DNA from: Rhizodiscina lignyota
Taxonomy: Eukaryota > Ascomycota > Dothideomycetes > Aulographales > Rhizodiscinaceae
Direction of reading: 5' to 3'
Assembly: GCA_010015805.1 (NCBI GenBank)
Contig: ML978126.1
Location: forward strand, 434,001 to 498,000
DNA: 64,000 nt
The position numbers and the translations under genes were made by a program. The notes beneath the pieces were generated by a model. It did no database searches. It worked only from the letters and a program-made list of their open reading frames with translations, and had not been told where the DNA came from. This document shows positions 30,901 to 44,568 of this stretch, one piece after another. Within the stretch, counting starts at the first letter, position 1; every line of letters starts with the position of its first letter.

Positions 30901-33796
30901 CAACTTTGTCCACGACCTCATCCTTTTCCTCTACAAGAACCAGCAGTTCAAGTCCATTGAGGTGTACGTTCAGCGTATTAACCCTGGAAGGACGCCTGCT
31001 GTTATTGGTGGTCTCTTGGACGTCGATTGCGACGAGAATATCATCAAATCGCTGCTCGAATCTGTCAACCCTGCATCTATTCCGATCGATGACCTTGTTT
31101 CGGAGGTCGAGTCGCGCAACCGCCTTAAGTTGCTTCTTCCATTCCTGGAGCAGACTCTTGCGAGCGGCAATCAACAGCAAGCAGTCTACAACGCCCTTGC
31201 CAAGATATACATCGACAGGTAAACGACCAGCGCTGAGACACTTCGAGGACATCTGCTAACATTGTACAAGTAACAACAACCCGGAGAAGTTCTTGAAAGA
31301 GAACGATCAGTACGACACCTTAAAAGTTGGCAAATACTGCGAGAAACGTGATCCGAATCTGGCCTTCATCGCATACAGCAAGGGCGGCAATGACCTCGAG
31401 CTCATCAGCATCACTAACGAGAATGCGATGTTCCGCCCACAAGCACGTTACCTATTGGAGCGTGCTGACGCGCAGATCTGGGAGTATGTCCTCAGCGACA
31501 ACAATATCCACCGACGATCCTTGGTCGACCAGGTCATCTCCACCGCTGTGTAAGTCCTTAATTCATATTTTACTGGAATTTGGAGTGCTGATAACGTTCC
31601 AGGCCTGAAAGTTCCGAGCCGGAGAAGGTATCGACTGCCGTCAAGGCCTTTGTTGACGCCGATCTCCCCACGGAGCTCATCGAGCTCTTAGAAAAGATCA
31701 TTCTGGAGCCTTCTGCTTTCAGCGACAACTCAACCCTGCAAAACTTGCTTATGCTCACTGCAGCCAAGTCTGATCGTGGTCGTCTGCTGGGTTATATTCA
31801 ACAGCTCAACAACTACACTCCGGAAGAGATCGCGACGCAATGTATTGAACTCGGCATGTACGAGGAGGCCTTCGAGATCTACAAGAAGGACAACAACCAC
31901 GTGGAAGCCACCAACGTCTTGGTCGATCACATCGTGAGCATCGACAGAGCGCAGGAGTATGCAGACCGCGTCGATCTACCCGAAGTGTGGAGCAAGGTTG
32001 CAAAAGCGCAATTGGACGGCCTCCGCGTTACCGATTCGATCGAGTCATACATCCGTGCTAATGACCCATCCAACTATATCGAGGTTATCGAGATTGCAAC
32101 GCACGCCGGCAAGGATGAGGATCTTGTCAAGTATCTTAGAATGGCCCGCAAGACGTTACGTGAGCCGCCTATTGATACCGCACTGGCCTTCTGCTTCGCA
32201 CGTCTCAACCAGCTTGCTGAGCTCGAGGACTTCCTCCGTGCCACAAACGTGGCCGACGTTGAGGCGTCTGGTGACAAAGCATATGAAGAGGGTTTTCATG
32301 AAGCCGCGAAGATCTTCTACACAAGCATCTCTAACTGGGCCAAGCTTGCAACGACATTGGTGCATCTGGAGGACTACCAGGCTGCTGTAGAGTGTGCTCG
32401 CAAGGCCAACAGCACGAAGGTCTGGAAGCAGGTCAACGAGGCGTGCGTGGCAAAGAAGGAGTTCCGCTTAGCGCAAATTTGTGGTCTCAATCTCATTGTC
32501 CACGCCGAGGAGCTTTCCGACCTTGTTCGTCAATACGAATACAACGGCTACTTCGACGAGCTCATTGCGCTGCTTGAGGCTGGTCTTGGCCTCGAACGTG
32601 CGCATATGGGTATGTTCACAGAGCTTGGCATTGCGTTGTCCAAGTACCATCCAGACCGCGTGATGGAGCACCTGAGATTGTTCTGGTCGCGTATCAACAT
32701 CCCCAAGATGATCCGTGGATGCGAGGACGCGCACCTGTGGCCAGAGCTTGTCTTCTTGTACTCTCACTACGACGAGTGGGACAATGCCGCATTGGCTATG
32801 ATGGAGCGGGCTGCCGACGCCTGGGAGCATCATACCTTCAAGGACACTGTCGTCAAAGTTGCTAACCTCGAGATCTACTACCGCGCATTGAACTTCTACC
32901 TGCAGGAGCACCCAACTCTCATGACCGATCTCCTCCAGGCGTTGACACCTCGCATCGACGTCAACCGGGTTGTCCGTATCTTTGAGAAATCGGACAACAT
33001 TCCTCTCATCAAGCCGTTCATGCTTAATGTGCAGCCGCAGAACAAGCGTGCCGTCAACCATGCGATCAATGCACTGCTCATCGAGGAAGAGGACTACAAG
33101 ACTCTTCGTGACTCTGTCGAGAATTACGACAACTACGACTGGGCAGAGCTTGCTCAGCAGCTCGAGAAACACGATCTTGTGTTCTTCAGACAGATTGCGG
33201 CGAACATCTGGAGGAAGAACAAGCGTTGGGATAAGAGCATTGCGCTGAGCAAGCAGGACAAGCTGTTCAAGGATGCTATTGAGACTGCAGCAATGAGCGG
33301 AAAGTCTGAGATTGTGGAAGAGCTGCTGAGATACGTAAGTGACTCTTATTGGACCCGACGGAGCCGCCAGCTGATAATGGTTTTAGTTCGTCGACATTGG
33401 CAGCCGCGAGTGCTATGTTGGCATGCTGTACGCCTGCTACGATCTCATTCGACCGGATGTGATTCTTGAAGTGTCATGGCGCAATGGCCTAAACGACTTC
33501 ACAATGGTATGCCAATTCGATACCCAATTCAATAATGCAATTTCACTAATACATGCTAGCCCTTCATGATCAACATGCTCAGCCAACAGGTTGCCACCAT
33601 CGAGATGCTGAAGAAGGACAACGAGGAGCGCAAGGTCCGTGAAGCATCGCAACAGACGGAAGAAGACAACGCACCGATCATGGGCGGTACCCGGCTTATG
33701 CTCACACAGGGCCCGGTTGCCCAGGCACCGAGTCCCGCGCCTTTTGCGCAGCCAAACGGAATCACTCCCCAGATGACGGGTTTCTCCAGGTTCTAA
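27935..33796 (+). CDS. CHC1: Clathrin heavy chain
   Basis: Triskelion leg protein of coated vesicles. Eleven exons (27935-27973, 28031-28051, 28128-28154, 28216-28587, 28645-29755, 29807-30502, 30813-31218, 31271-31549, 31603-33334, 33387-33506, 33560-33796) join to 5040 nt, 1679 aa, the usual family length. It opens [13 protein letters not shown], passes through three tiny exons to [15 protein letters not shown], then the terminal beta-propeller ([10 protein letters not shown]), the linker and the clathrin heavy-chain repeats up to [17 protein letters not shown]. The C-terminus keeps the QxLMLT-type uncoating tail ([12 protein letters not shown]). All joins restore conserved residues, for example [13 protein letters not shown] and CRDSNFYDPERV. 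Intron 6 (30503-30812, 310 nt) is far longer than the others and contains a small inverted-repeat element. Confidence 0.98.
30556..30731. mobile_element. MITE-like element inside clathrin intron 6
   Basis: About 175 bp bounded by GGAGCTAGTTTCC (30558-30570) and its exact complement GGAAACTAGCTCC (30717-30729). The inner part matches a second copy at 53344-53525: the run AGGGAGTAGCTTGCC is identical and AGCGAA..AGTCTxCAAAG aligns near the left end. It has no coding capacity, so it is a non-autonomous DNA element. I could not fix a clear target-site duplication. Family unnamed. Confidence 0.75.
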
Positions 33797-34962
33797 GTGA
33801 TTTTCCGCCGCCGCTCCACCCCGACCTTGGCAATGTTCACTTTGAGGGCGCGGTCCGGGCGCGGAAAAGCGGTGTGAAGACAGGCGCCCGTGCGAAGAAA
33901 GCGCTTTGTGAATGATGGCAAGATGGTTATATACTACTCTAATTTGGGATTTGTTGAGCGGGATGGAGAGCCGCGTGTGCAGCTTGGCCTGAGCGCAGAC
34001 GTCGGCGTTTCTTCGACTTTCTCCCTTGAATTTGTACCTTTGGCGGAGCAGCGGCGAGGACTTGACGATGGGTTTCTTTTCCGCTGCACCCCCGTGCGGA
34101 CTCACAAAAATGGTCAATTTCTGTATACTAGGCAGTTTGGGACTCTCGGCGTTGCTACCTCGCGGTACTGCGAATAGAAATTTTTCTAGACTCTGGCCCA
34201 GCCTCCCCGCTGCAGTGCTGCTCGGTACCTCGCATGGCCGATGTCCTGCCCTGCAGTTGAGCACACAGTCACAGATCTCGCGTCACCGCAGCGCAGACCG
34301 CATGACCTGAATTTTCCTCCATTTCGAGCGTCGTCTGCCTCGCAAAAAGAGGACGGATTACTCGTCCATGTGTGGCAATATGCACATCTCCTTGCGCCCG
34401 ACAAAGTCCGAGGTTAGCCGTGCTCGTCGCAACTTCGTCCAGTTTGCGAGCACTACCCGGACTCAGATTACCATCATGGAGCTCGTTCTCCGACTTCGCC
34501 CATCTTCCCTCGGCCTGTATGAGCAGCTTCATGAATCCGGGGGGGAGTGCACTCCGAGCTTGCATTGGCCGTCCCTCTGCTATCCGATGACCGTGCGTAT
34601 TTGACAATGATATTTCGCTGAAGGCTGTTGTTGGACGGAGGTAAAAAGCATCTTGCTGTTATCGGCCACTGCGGGGCTGTCGAATGCAAAGCTGATCCTT
34701 GCCCAGCATCTGTGATCCCCGTTGCACCGTTGCTTTTGCCCTGCCAGCTGTGCGCGGGTTCGTCATACTTACTGCGCGCGTTTTTTTGGTGCATGCTCCA
34801 CCGACCTAGCTTCCACCATCAGAGCTCTGCCCTCAACATTCCCAGCCTATCTTCATATACCGCCCTTTCCCCCATCCGCAACCCCGAACTCCCTCTCCTC
34901 CCTCCTCCTGCACTCCAAGCACTCTCCACTCTTCTCAATTGCTCGCAGAGGGCATTGCAAAA
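33797..34962. other. Intergenic, clathrin 3' UTR and pyruvate carboxylase promoter
   Basis: 1.17 kb between same-strand genes. The last 150 bp are strongly pyrimidine-rich (CCCTCTCCTCC-type), common before highly expressed fungal starts. No gene seen; frames on both strands here are short and inconsistent. Confidence 0.6.
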
Positions 34963-37900
34963 ATGACTGACATCGTCACCGACTCGGGCGTCAGCCAGTC
35001 CGCCGGCCTCAATGGCCATGGGGACGAGCCCGTCGGGCGGGACCAAATTCACCAGCGCCTCAGGGCCAACAGCACAATCATGCACGTGAACAAACTTCTA
35101 GGTAAGCCTCTCCAGCTCCTTGACTATTTTTAATCATCTTCCGGCATCAATTGAGCCGTCCATTCCATTTTGAAACCTCCGTAAATACACCCCCGCAATG
35201 CTAATACCCTGCCTCCCTCATAGTTGCCAACCGCGGCGAGATCCCGATCCGTATCTTCCGTACCGCACACGAACTATCACTGCAGACTGTTGCCGTCTTC
35301 AGCTATGAGGACAGACTGGGCATGCACAGGCAGAAGGCCGACGAGGCGTATGTCATCGGCAAGAGGGGTCAGTATACGCCTGTGGGAGCATATCTGGCAG
35401 GGGACGAGATCGTCAAGATTGCACTCGAGCATGACGTAAACATGATCCATCCGGGCTATGGCTTTCTCAGTGAGAATGCAGAGTTTGCGAGGAAGGTGGA
35501 GAAGGCTGGCATAATTGTGAGTACGGCTCTTCTTGACGGACGCATGGCAAGCTACACAACGATTGGGATGGAACACTGCGGATGTCACATGTCATCATTC
35601 TCAAAGAACCTCAATTTGGAGAGAATGCCGACAATACATCTCTTTCATCTTGTGGGAGGTCCATATAACTAATCTGGACATTAGTTCGTTGGTCCCACGC
35701 CAGAAACCATCGACGCCCTTGGAGACAAGGTCTCTGCTCGCCATTTAGCGCAGAAGTGCGACGTGCCATGCGTCCCCGGTACACCAGGCCCAGTCGAGAG
35801 GTATGAGGAAGTCAAAGAATTCACAGACCAGTACGGATTTCCCATAATAATCAAAGCTGCCTTCGGCGGAGGAGGCCGTGGTATGAGAGTCGTCCGCGAG
35901 CAGTCAACCCTGAAAGATTCGTTCGAGCGAGCCACCTCCGAAGCCAAATCGGCATTCGGGAACGGCACAGTCTTCGTCGAGCGTTTCTTGGACAGGCCAA
36001 AGCACATTGAAGTTCAGCTGTTGGGTGACAGCCATGGAAATGTGGTCCACTTGTACGAGCGTGACTGCAGTGTCCAGCGCCGTCACCAAAAGGTTGTCGA
36101 ATTGGCGCCCGCGAAGGATCTGCCTGCAGAGACTCGCGACGCCATTCTAGCTGATGCAGTGAAGCTGGCCAAGTCTGTCAACTACAGAAACGCGGGTACG
36201 GCTGAGTTCCTGGTGGACCAGCAGAACAGATACTACTTCATTGAGATCAACCCCCGCATGTGAGTGTCCGCATCCTGCAACAACGCATTGAGTCTGATAC
36301 ATGAGCAGTCAAGTCGAACACACAATCACCGAAGAAATCACCGGCATCGATATCGTGGCAGCCCAAATCCAGATCGCGGCAGGCGCTTCCCTGGCACAGT
36401 TGGGTCTTACCCAAGACCGCATTTCCACTCGTGGATTCGCTGTTCAGTGCCGTATCACCACGGAAGACCCAGCCAAAGGCTTCCAGCCTGATACCGGCAA
36501 GATTGAGGTCTACCGATCTGCGGGTGGTAATGGAGTACGTCTCGATGGAGGTAAGAGAACTACTGGGGCAAACATGAATTCTGGGCTTGTGCTAATTTGT
36601 TCCACGTAATCTAGGTAATGGATTCGCAGGCGCTGTCATCACGCGTATGTACCTCTTTCCTTTTCTTCATTGAACGCCCGTTGAACATTCACTAACGATA
36701 ATAATAAAAAAGCCCACTACGATAGCATGTTAGTCAAGTGCACATGCCATGGCTCAACGTATGAGATTGCACGTAGAAAGATGCTTCGTGCATTGGTCGA
36801 ATTCAGAATCCGAGGTGTCAAGACCAACATTCCTTTCCTTACAAGCTTGCTCACACATCCGACGTTCGTTGAGGGCAACTGCTGGACTACTTTCATTGAC
36901 GACACTCCAGAGCTGTTCTCGCTCATTGGCAGTCAGAATCGTGCTCAGAAGCTTCTCGCTTACCTTGGCGACCTCGCCGTCAACGGAAGTCAGATCAAGG
37001 GCCAAATCGGCGAGCCGAAGTACAAGGGTGAGATCCCCGTACCGAAGTTGATGAACCATGAAGGCAATGAAGTCGATATCTCCAAGCCATGCGAAAAAGG
37101 CTGGCGTAACATCTTCGTCAAGGAAGGACCGGCTGCGTTCGCCAAAGCCGTCCGAGCAAACAAAGGCTGCCTTATCATGGACACAACATGGCGTGATGCC
37201 CATCAGTCTCTTCTCGCAACGAGAGTGCGTACCGTGGATCTGTTGAACATTGCCAAGGAGACGAGCCATGCGCTCAGCAATGCCTGGGCTCTGGAGTGCT
37301 GGGGTGGCGCTACCTTCGATGTGGCGATGAGATTCTTGTACGAGGATCCTTGGGACAGGCTGAGGAAGATGAGGAAGCTGGTGCCGAATATTCCTTTCCA
37401 GATGCTCCTTCGTGGCGCCAATGGAGTAGCCTACTCCTCTCTTCCCGACAACGCTATCTACCACTTCTGCGACCAGGCTAAGAAGGCCGGTGTCGATATC
37501 TTCCGTGTGTTCGATGCTCTCAACGATCTCGATCAACTTGAAGTCGGTATCAAGGCAGTGATCAAGGCCGGTGGTATTGCTGAAGGGGCTCTGTGCTATT
37601 CAGGAGATAGTGGGTCTTCCTGATTCTTGATTTGCTCACTTGATTTAATATTCTGACCCCGGTCTCAGTGCTGAACCCGAAGAAGAAGTACAACTTCGAG
37701 TATTACATGAACCTCGTCGACAAGATGGTCGACATGGGCATTCATATACTGGGAATTAAGGACATGGCTGGTGTGCTGAAGCCTCAAGCGGCCACGAAGC
37801 TTGTGGGCGCTATCAGGAAGAAGCACCCCGACCTGCCGATCCACGTCCACACACACGACTCTGCCGGTACCGGTGTGGCTTCAATGGTGGCCTGCGCTCA

Positions 37901-39136
37901 GGCTGGTGCAGATGCGGTCGACGCTGCGACGGATAGCATGTCGGGCATGACCTCTCAGCCCAGCATCGGTGCTATCGTTGCTTCCCTGGAAGGCACTGAA
38001 TGTGACACTGGTCTTGATGCCAATGAACTTCGTGCCATCGATAGCTACTGGGCACAGCTCCGCCTGCTCTACTCTCCCTTCGAGGCTGGTCTCACCGGAC
38101 CCGACCCAGAAGTCTACGAGCACGAGATCCCAGGTGGTCAGCTCACCAATCTCATTTTCCAGGCTTCGCAGCAAGGCCTCGGGGAGCAGTGGGCACAGAC
38201 TAAGAAGGCTTACGAGCATGCGAACGACCTTCTCGGAGACATCGTCAAGGTCACACCCACATCCAAGGTCGTCGGTGACCTTGCGCAGTTCATGGTCGCG
38301 AACAACCTCACCGAAGACGAAACCCGCAAGAAGGCCGAGCACCTTGACTTCCCCTCATCCGTGCTTGAATTCTTCGAAGGCCTCATGGGCCAGCCGTACG
38401 GCGGCTTCCCCGAGCCTCTGCGCACCCACGCCCTGCGTGGCCGCAGAAAGATGGACAAGAGGCCTGGTCTGTATCTCGACCCCATCGACATCGACAAGGT
38501 GCGCCAGGAGCTCAAGGATAAGTGGCGCCACATCTCGGAGACGGACGTGTCGAGTTACATGATGTACCCGAAGGTCTTCGAGGACTACCGCAAGTTCATC
38601 GACAAGTATGGCGACCTGTCGGTTCTGCCGACGCGCTACTTCCTCGCGCGGCCGGAGATCGGCGAGGAGTTCCACGTCGAGCTAGAGAAGGGCAAGGTAC
38701 TGATCCTGAAGATGCTGGCGATCGGCCCGCTGAGCGAGCAGACGGGCCAGAGGGAGGTGTTCTATGAGATGAACGGCGAAGTCAGACAGGTTACTGTCGA
38801 CGACACGAAGGCTGCTGTGGAGAATAAGAGCAGGCCGAAGGCCGATCCGACGGACACGAGCCAGGTTGGTGCGCCGATGAGCGGTGTGGTTGTTGAGATC
38901 AGAGTGCATGATGGCAGTGAGGTCAACAAGGGAGATCCTATCGCGGTGCTGAGTGCGATGAAGATGGTGAGTTCCTCCCCGTGGTACGACCGCTGCGCAG
39001 AGTGATCAGAAGCTAACTTGCGTGATAGGAAATGGTGATCAGCGCAACGCATTCGGGCAAGGTGGCTTCGCTCGGAGTCAAGGAGGGCGATTCGGTCGAC
39101 TCGCAGGATTTGATTTGCAAGATTACGAAGAAGTAG
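34963..39136 (+). CDS. PYC: Pyruvate carboxylase
   Basis: Biotin enzyme making oxaloacetate from pyruvate, bicarbonate and ATP; cytosolic in most fungi, and no transit peptide is obvious. Eight exons (34963-35101, 35224-35516, 35685-36259, 36309-36550, 36615-36644, 36713-37609, 37669-38966, 39029-39136) give 1193 aa, close to yeast Pyc1/2. The biotin carboxylase part starts [15 protein letters not shown], with the glycine-rich ATP loop [10 protein letters not shown] and the [15 protein letters not shown] motif rebuilt across an intron. The carboxyltransferase part has [18 protein letters not shown] and metal-site [11 protein letters not shown]. The biotinyl domain ends SAMKM|EM with the biotin lysine at residue 1157; the last intron falls right after this motif. 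Exon 5 is a 30-nt micro-exon ([10 protein letters not shown]). Confidence 0.98.
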
Positions 39137-40576
39137 ACTGCTTTCTTGGGCGCGCGGTGTGGTGAATGTTCCTTCACCTCAGGCTTCGAGAATAGCTTGT
39201 AGTCTCGGCTGGACGGTTATCGTACTCCTTGGGCAAATACTAAAATGGCGAATGGTAAATTGAAGTACTCATGAAAATATGATATTGCGTTTTATCTCCG
39301 GCTTGAACGTTTGTCGACGCGCTTTTTTGACTTGATTTTAATACACTTCAACGTAACATATGTGATTGGTCACAGGAAGCTGTGTAGGTGCTCAATATAG
39401 GTACTTCGATACTGAACAGTATTACATGTCCCCGCTTTAGTTAATATAGGTTGTGCTCGAGAAAGCTGTACGTCCTTGATATATACGGTCCGAAGTATAT
39501 CAAACTGTCGTTTCAGCGATGCTCTCGCTTCTGTCGAAGAGAACTGCTTGTTGAACTTGTCAAGCTCAACTGGGTGTCACACTCGAGCATCTCAGACACA
39601 CTATTAAAGGCTGCCTACTTTGATACCTTGATACGAGCATGACGGCCCACTCCGGTATAGCGTGGGCGGCGACTTGGGCAAATGCTCGCTCGCGCGCCAA
39701 TCAACGGGCGCGTTGGCGGTGAAAGCAAAACACCGAGCGGGCATGAATCGCAAGTGACAGCACAGCGACGACCAGGATGCTTTGTTTACCACTCGTTGCG
39801 CTCTGCTCATGTACCTTGCATACTGAGCAGCCAGTCAGCAAAAGTGTGTCGATAGCTTAATCGCACTGCATCCTCTCTCCCATCAGCAGTGCTATTTATT
39901 TAATGTTGCCTTCGCAACGGGGTGCATGGTACATCTCGCCCGTCCCGCGCGCTCATCTGCATCCCGCATTCGCGCCTTCCTTGCTCGTGCGACTCGACGT
40001 CGTCGCCCACCTCCAACTCGCCGTCAGCTCGAATGCTGCCGACAACACCTTTGGAGAGCCCCTACACTTCGCCAGTACCTGTCCACCGCGAGAAGCGACT
40101 GCTCTCGTGCTCCGACGTCGAGAATCCCCCCGCTCTGCGAAGTGGATAATCTCCGGTAATTGCGAGCTCGAAGCGCGACGTAAGGGACGACGACCAGACA
40201 TCCCCACAGCTCGAGAGGCGTAAAAAAGCACTGGCAACTTGCAGCACTCTCGCCTTGCACCTGTGAGTTCCCCTTCCGCAATTGGCTCCCTATCAACTCG
40301 CAAAAGCCCGGGCTCGCTGCGGTGGAAATCCTTCAAGACTCAAGCTAATATCAAGACCGCAGGAATTCTCGAACTTGTCATAATTTGGCCTCACCGCTCT
40401 TTGCTTTTGCTTCTCGCCTTGTACTTAGTTCCGACCAACGAATAGCAATTATCCCGCCTCCGAAACTTCAATTTCGACATTACTTCGAGCATTGGCAACC
40501 ACACCATTTATACACCTCGCTTGCGTAGACGTTTGGTTCCTTTGGGGAAGGTATTTTCTTCGAAGAATCCAGCACC
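39137..40576. other. Intergenic, kinase promoter and leader
   Basis: 1.44 kb between same-strand genes. Overlapping frames on all phases at 39900-40340 look like a G+C-rich 5' leader rather than a gene. Nothing else recognised. Confidence 0.6.
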
Positions 40577-42998
40577 ATGGCTGGCCACGCTGGGAGCATG
40601 AATGGCTCCATTGACCCAGATACAATATACACGAGGCAAGCTGTGATAGGTAGCGGTAGCTTTGGGAGAGTCTACAAAGGGTATATGACCTACATGTCCC
40701 CTTCAATCATAGTTGACTCACGTCTCTAGTGTGGACAAACGTACGGGCCAAGCTGTTGCTATCAAGATTATCGACGTCGAGGCTCAGGACGACGAAGTCG
40801 AAGATGTTATCCAAGAGATCGCTATCCTGTCTGAATTGAACTCGCCATATGTCACAAAGTACCATGGATCATACCTGAAAGGCTCAGAGCTGTGGATTGT
40901 AATGGAATACTGTGCCGGTGGTAGCTGTAGTGATTTGTTGAGGCCTGGTCTTATCCCGGAGGACTACATAACGATCATCGTACGCGAGCTTCTCATGGGA
41001 TTGGACTATCTCCACGGTGACCACAAGCTCCATAGGGATATAAAGGCTGCGAACATCCTCCTCAGCGCCAATGGCCAAGTCAAGTTAGCCGACTTTGGCG
41101 TCTCTGGTCAGCTCTCCGCAACGATGACCAAGAAGAATACTTTCGTCGGCACGCCGTTCTGGATGGCACCAGAGGTCATCAAGCAGTCTGGGTACGACCA
41201 TAAGGCCGATATATGGTCTGTCGGCATTACTGCGCTTGAACTAGCCATGGGCGAACCTCCTCACAGCGACATCCATCCCATGAAAGTTTTGTTCCTGATC
41301 CCGAAGAACCCTCCTCCACAGCTACAAGGCGACTTCAGTAAAGAGTTCAAGCATTTCATAGAGTGTTGCTTGCGGAAGGAGGCAAAGGAGAGGCCATCGG
41401 CGAAAGAGCTGCTGAAACATCCTTTTGTTCGAAAAGCGAAGAAGACCACATACCTAACCGAGCTGATCGAGCGCCATGAAAGATTTATGGCACAGTACCA
41501 TCCCAACAAGCAGGAACGAGACGAAGAAGAAGCAGAGCAATCAAGGAGCATCCCACAGTCGCCAGAGAATGAGGATCTTTGGGACTTTGGAACCGTGAGA
41601 CCTACTCACGCAGGCAGACCGCCTGCTCTGCAAGTGATGAATGATGCGGGTACAAATGCTCGCAGCCGCACGTTTTCTGGTGGCGAAAAGCTCCTTTCAA
41701 AAGATAGTCTTGCTTCAAAATCTTCACGGTGGAACCGCTCGCAAGAAAACAGCAATGGCCCGTCACCGCCGCGCACTGCTCGCCTCAGGCCTACGGCGCA
41801 GTCAATGCCTGTGACACCGCCAAGGAGGCCGGTGCAGCCGTCACCTACGAAGGTTCCTCTTCCACCGTCACCTGAGAAAGGACATGACCCAAGTCACGTG
41901 TTACAAAGCCCAGTGCCCGGCGCGTCTCCTGGGAAACAGCTTCTAAATGAACAGCAACAAGAAGGGGTCAACGCCGTCGAATTTTCAGACGACTTTGATG
42001 CGTATCTTCAGAAGAGCATCGCCGATGATATGGCTGCGTTGCAGATAGGCTCACCCTCGTTTTCTGCACCAGAATCGGCGCCACGTCCAGCGGCGCAGGC
42101 ATCAAAGTCCGCAGCACCGCAACTGGGCACCCCCATCCACCTGCCGCCTGCCCAGCCATTCTTTGGCCAAAGGAAGGATTCGAAAATACTAGAACGGCCA
42201 GTGACGCCTCCACAGCAGCGGTATCCGCAAGAGAGGCGGCTGCCGTCAATGGAGGAGCAGCGTCCGCTTCCTCCGTTCATACCGCCGACGGCGCAACTTC
42301 AAGCTTCGAGAGATACATCGACTCAACGTCAAGTCTCCCCCACACGGGCGCAGGAGCCATCGAAGTCGCGTGACGCGCAACAGCCCTTCGCGCCAGCAAC
42401 ACCGAGTGCCCAGCTCATGGCCAACTGTGATTCCCCGTTCACCGCCTCGCAGAAGAAGACCGCGCTACAAGTCCCTCCGAAGGGCCAAGCGCCACAGCAA
42501 CAGCAGTCTTCTGACATCACCGCACTCTCCAACGTCCTTCTCCCCGCCCTCGAAGCCGCACTGAACCGTCGCTCCGAGAACTTCTTCCAGTTGCAGAAAG
42601 CCGCAGCATCATCGACCTCCTCTGGCCCCTCAAACTCGCTCTTCTCCTTCTCCTCCGGCTCGCCATCCAAATCCGCGTCATCGACCGCATCCTCCTCACC
42701 AACAAAGTCGGCCTCAACGCACAGCTCGACAACGCCCTCGTCCGCATCGTCGACGAACTCCGCGACCGCAAGTGCTCTCCAGCCGCAGAACCTCTCCAAG
42801 TCGGACCTGAAGGCGCTCAAGGACTCGCACGACCAGATCCGCAAGCTGGTCAACAAGATGGCGCACTATCTCAACGAGATCGACAAGCTGGACGCCAGGG
42901 CGCCCGGCCCCGTGGGCATGGGCCAGAATGTAGGCCCATTCCTGGACGGGTTCCTGGAGGAGGTGCTTGTGAGGGTTGATGCGCAGCCTCGTGAGTGA
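40577..42998 (+). CDS. Ste20-family (GCK) serine/threonine kinase
   Basis: Germinal-centre-type Ste20 kinase, likely of the Nak1/Kic1/Sps1 group that drives polarity through the MOR/RAM pathway. Two exons (40577-40680, 40730-42998) give 790 aa. The short first exon supplies [12 protein letters not shown], the glycine loop, so the ATG at 40577 is required. The kinase domain (about residues 18-270) has [23 protein letters not shown], the GCK signature [13 protein letters not shown] and [16 protein letters not shown] long Pro/Ser/Gln-rich tail follows, with SPTK and PPRRP-type sites, ending in a short helical region [19 protein letters not shown]. The stop overlaps a GTGAGT, so a further 3' exon is possible though I saw no convincing one. 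Confidence 0.93.
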
Positions 42999-44545
42999 TG
43001 ATTAATGCCTGCTCTGCTTTTAAGAGCCATGTGCAAAAGTGTTGGTTCTGGGGATGACGAGAGGAAGAAGATTAATGATTTTTGGGTTTTCACGATACCA
43101 CAATTGGTTTTTTGGTTTTTTCATTTGTTTCTATAGATTTCTACTACCCGACTAGTGCAGTCGGATGAGAAACGGCTAGTATATCTTATTAGGGCCTTCG
43201 AAGGCCAGTGAAGAATTTTTGTAGTTGGGAATTCAGACTACATTGTAAAAGCATTTGAATGGATTATGGATTTATCCGTACCACGCTCTACCCGTATCCC
43301 ATGTGATGCTTCGGTAATGCTTGGGTCTGCTGGATTGCCGCAGACTTTAGCCAGGTATCAGGAGGCTTCCACTCTTGCGAGATTACGCCGACGCTACACC
43401 TGCCTAAACTGGTACAGCCAGGCACAGAGTAATGGAAGCTTCAGCACATTCTTCCAACTACATGCAGTGGATCCTAGGTTGAACGGAAGCGGTGTTCGCT
43501 CAATAGTCTGGATCTGCTTCGCCGCAGTCAACTCCTCGCGTTACGCACATGTATTTAATTTTTTGGGGAGGGGAAGTCTGAAACCGAAACTTCACAAGGT
43601 TCTGAAGCTCTACAAAATGAGTTTCAGGAGGAATCAACTTGCCGTCAGATGAATGCTTTCGATATCTGTCCTTCGGATTTGCCGAGTGCGCGTATCAGAA
43701 TCTTACGGAGTTGGCGTCCGCGAGACTTGCGGGATTCCGAAGCCGTCAAACTCAGTTCAAACGGTCCGCCGTAAACTCGGGCCCCGGCAGGCGGCGATCG
43801 CCACGAGTGCGCCTGCGGTGAAGCAAACGAGCGTTCACACTCCCAAGCTCCGGGCGACGTTTTTCGGCGTCCTGGCGTGTCCCAAGGCCGGTGTGGCTTG
43901 ACTGGCCCGACGTCTGACAGGGGAAGAGACCCCTGGCGCGCTCCGGGATCGCGCTGGTAACGGTTCTCCTCAGCACAGCCGTTGACACACGTGCGCAGCG
44001 CCCAAGCGCGCTTGCTGTTCTGGCTCGTGGTTTGACGTTGCAGTCGCATTCTCGCAGACGTGGGTAAGAAAGTGGGAAAAAAGGAGTGAGAAAAAAGGGC
44101 GGCCGACGATACGAGCGCACGCATGAAACTGGACACTTTTACGGAGAATTACTTAGCAGTTGGAAGGGATGGAGCTGTCATCTCGCGGATCCCGCATTCT
44201 GAGCTTTTACGTGCAGCTTGCTGTGCCACTTGCTGCAGATGTGGCAGTTGAGCGGCTGGCTTTTCCTGAAGCTATGACCTCTCTGATGTTGATGCCAGTT
44301 GGAGTCGCAAGAGGCTACGGTAGCGCAGGACGAGCTCCGCGTCATCCCTCAGCCTCGGCTCGTTCCTGATCGCGCCACACATCCTACGCATCGGAAGATG
44401 ACATAATGGTCCCGTATGATATGAGCGGGCGTGGCCGGGCAGAGCAGGTTCATTGTCGCGCGTCTTGGAATCATGGCGAAGGGAACGAGCATTTATTAAG
44501 ATTGTCTGTTAATGCTCAGGTTCAGCTTGATTGGCACAGCTGATT

Positions 44546-44568
44546 CTGATCGCTGGGATAGCGATCAG
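44546..44568. repeat. Perfect 9-bp inverted repeat
   Basis: CTGATCGCT at 44546-44554, a 5-bp spacer GGGAT, then its exact complement AGCGATCAG at 44560-44568. It sits in the long non-coding region about 2 kb before the C2H2 gene. It might be a dyad binding site or a small hairpin; no function is shown. Confidence 0.6.
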
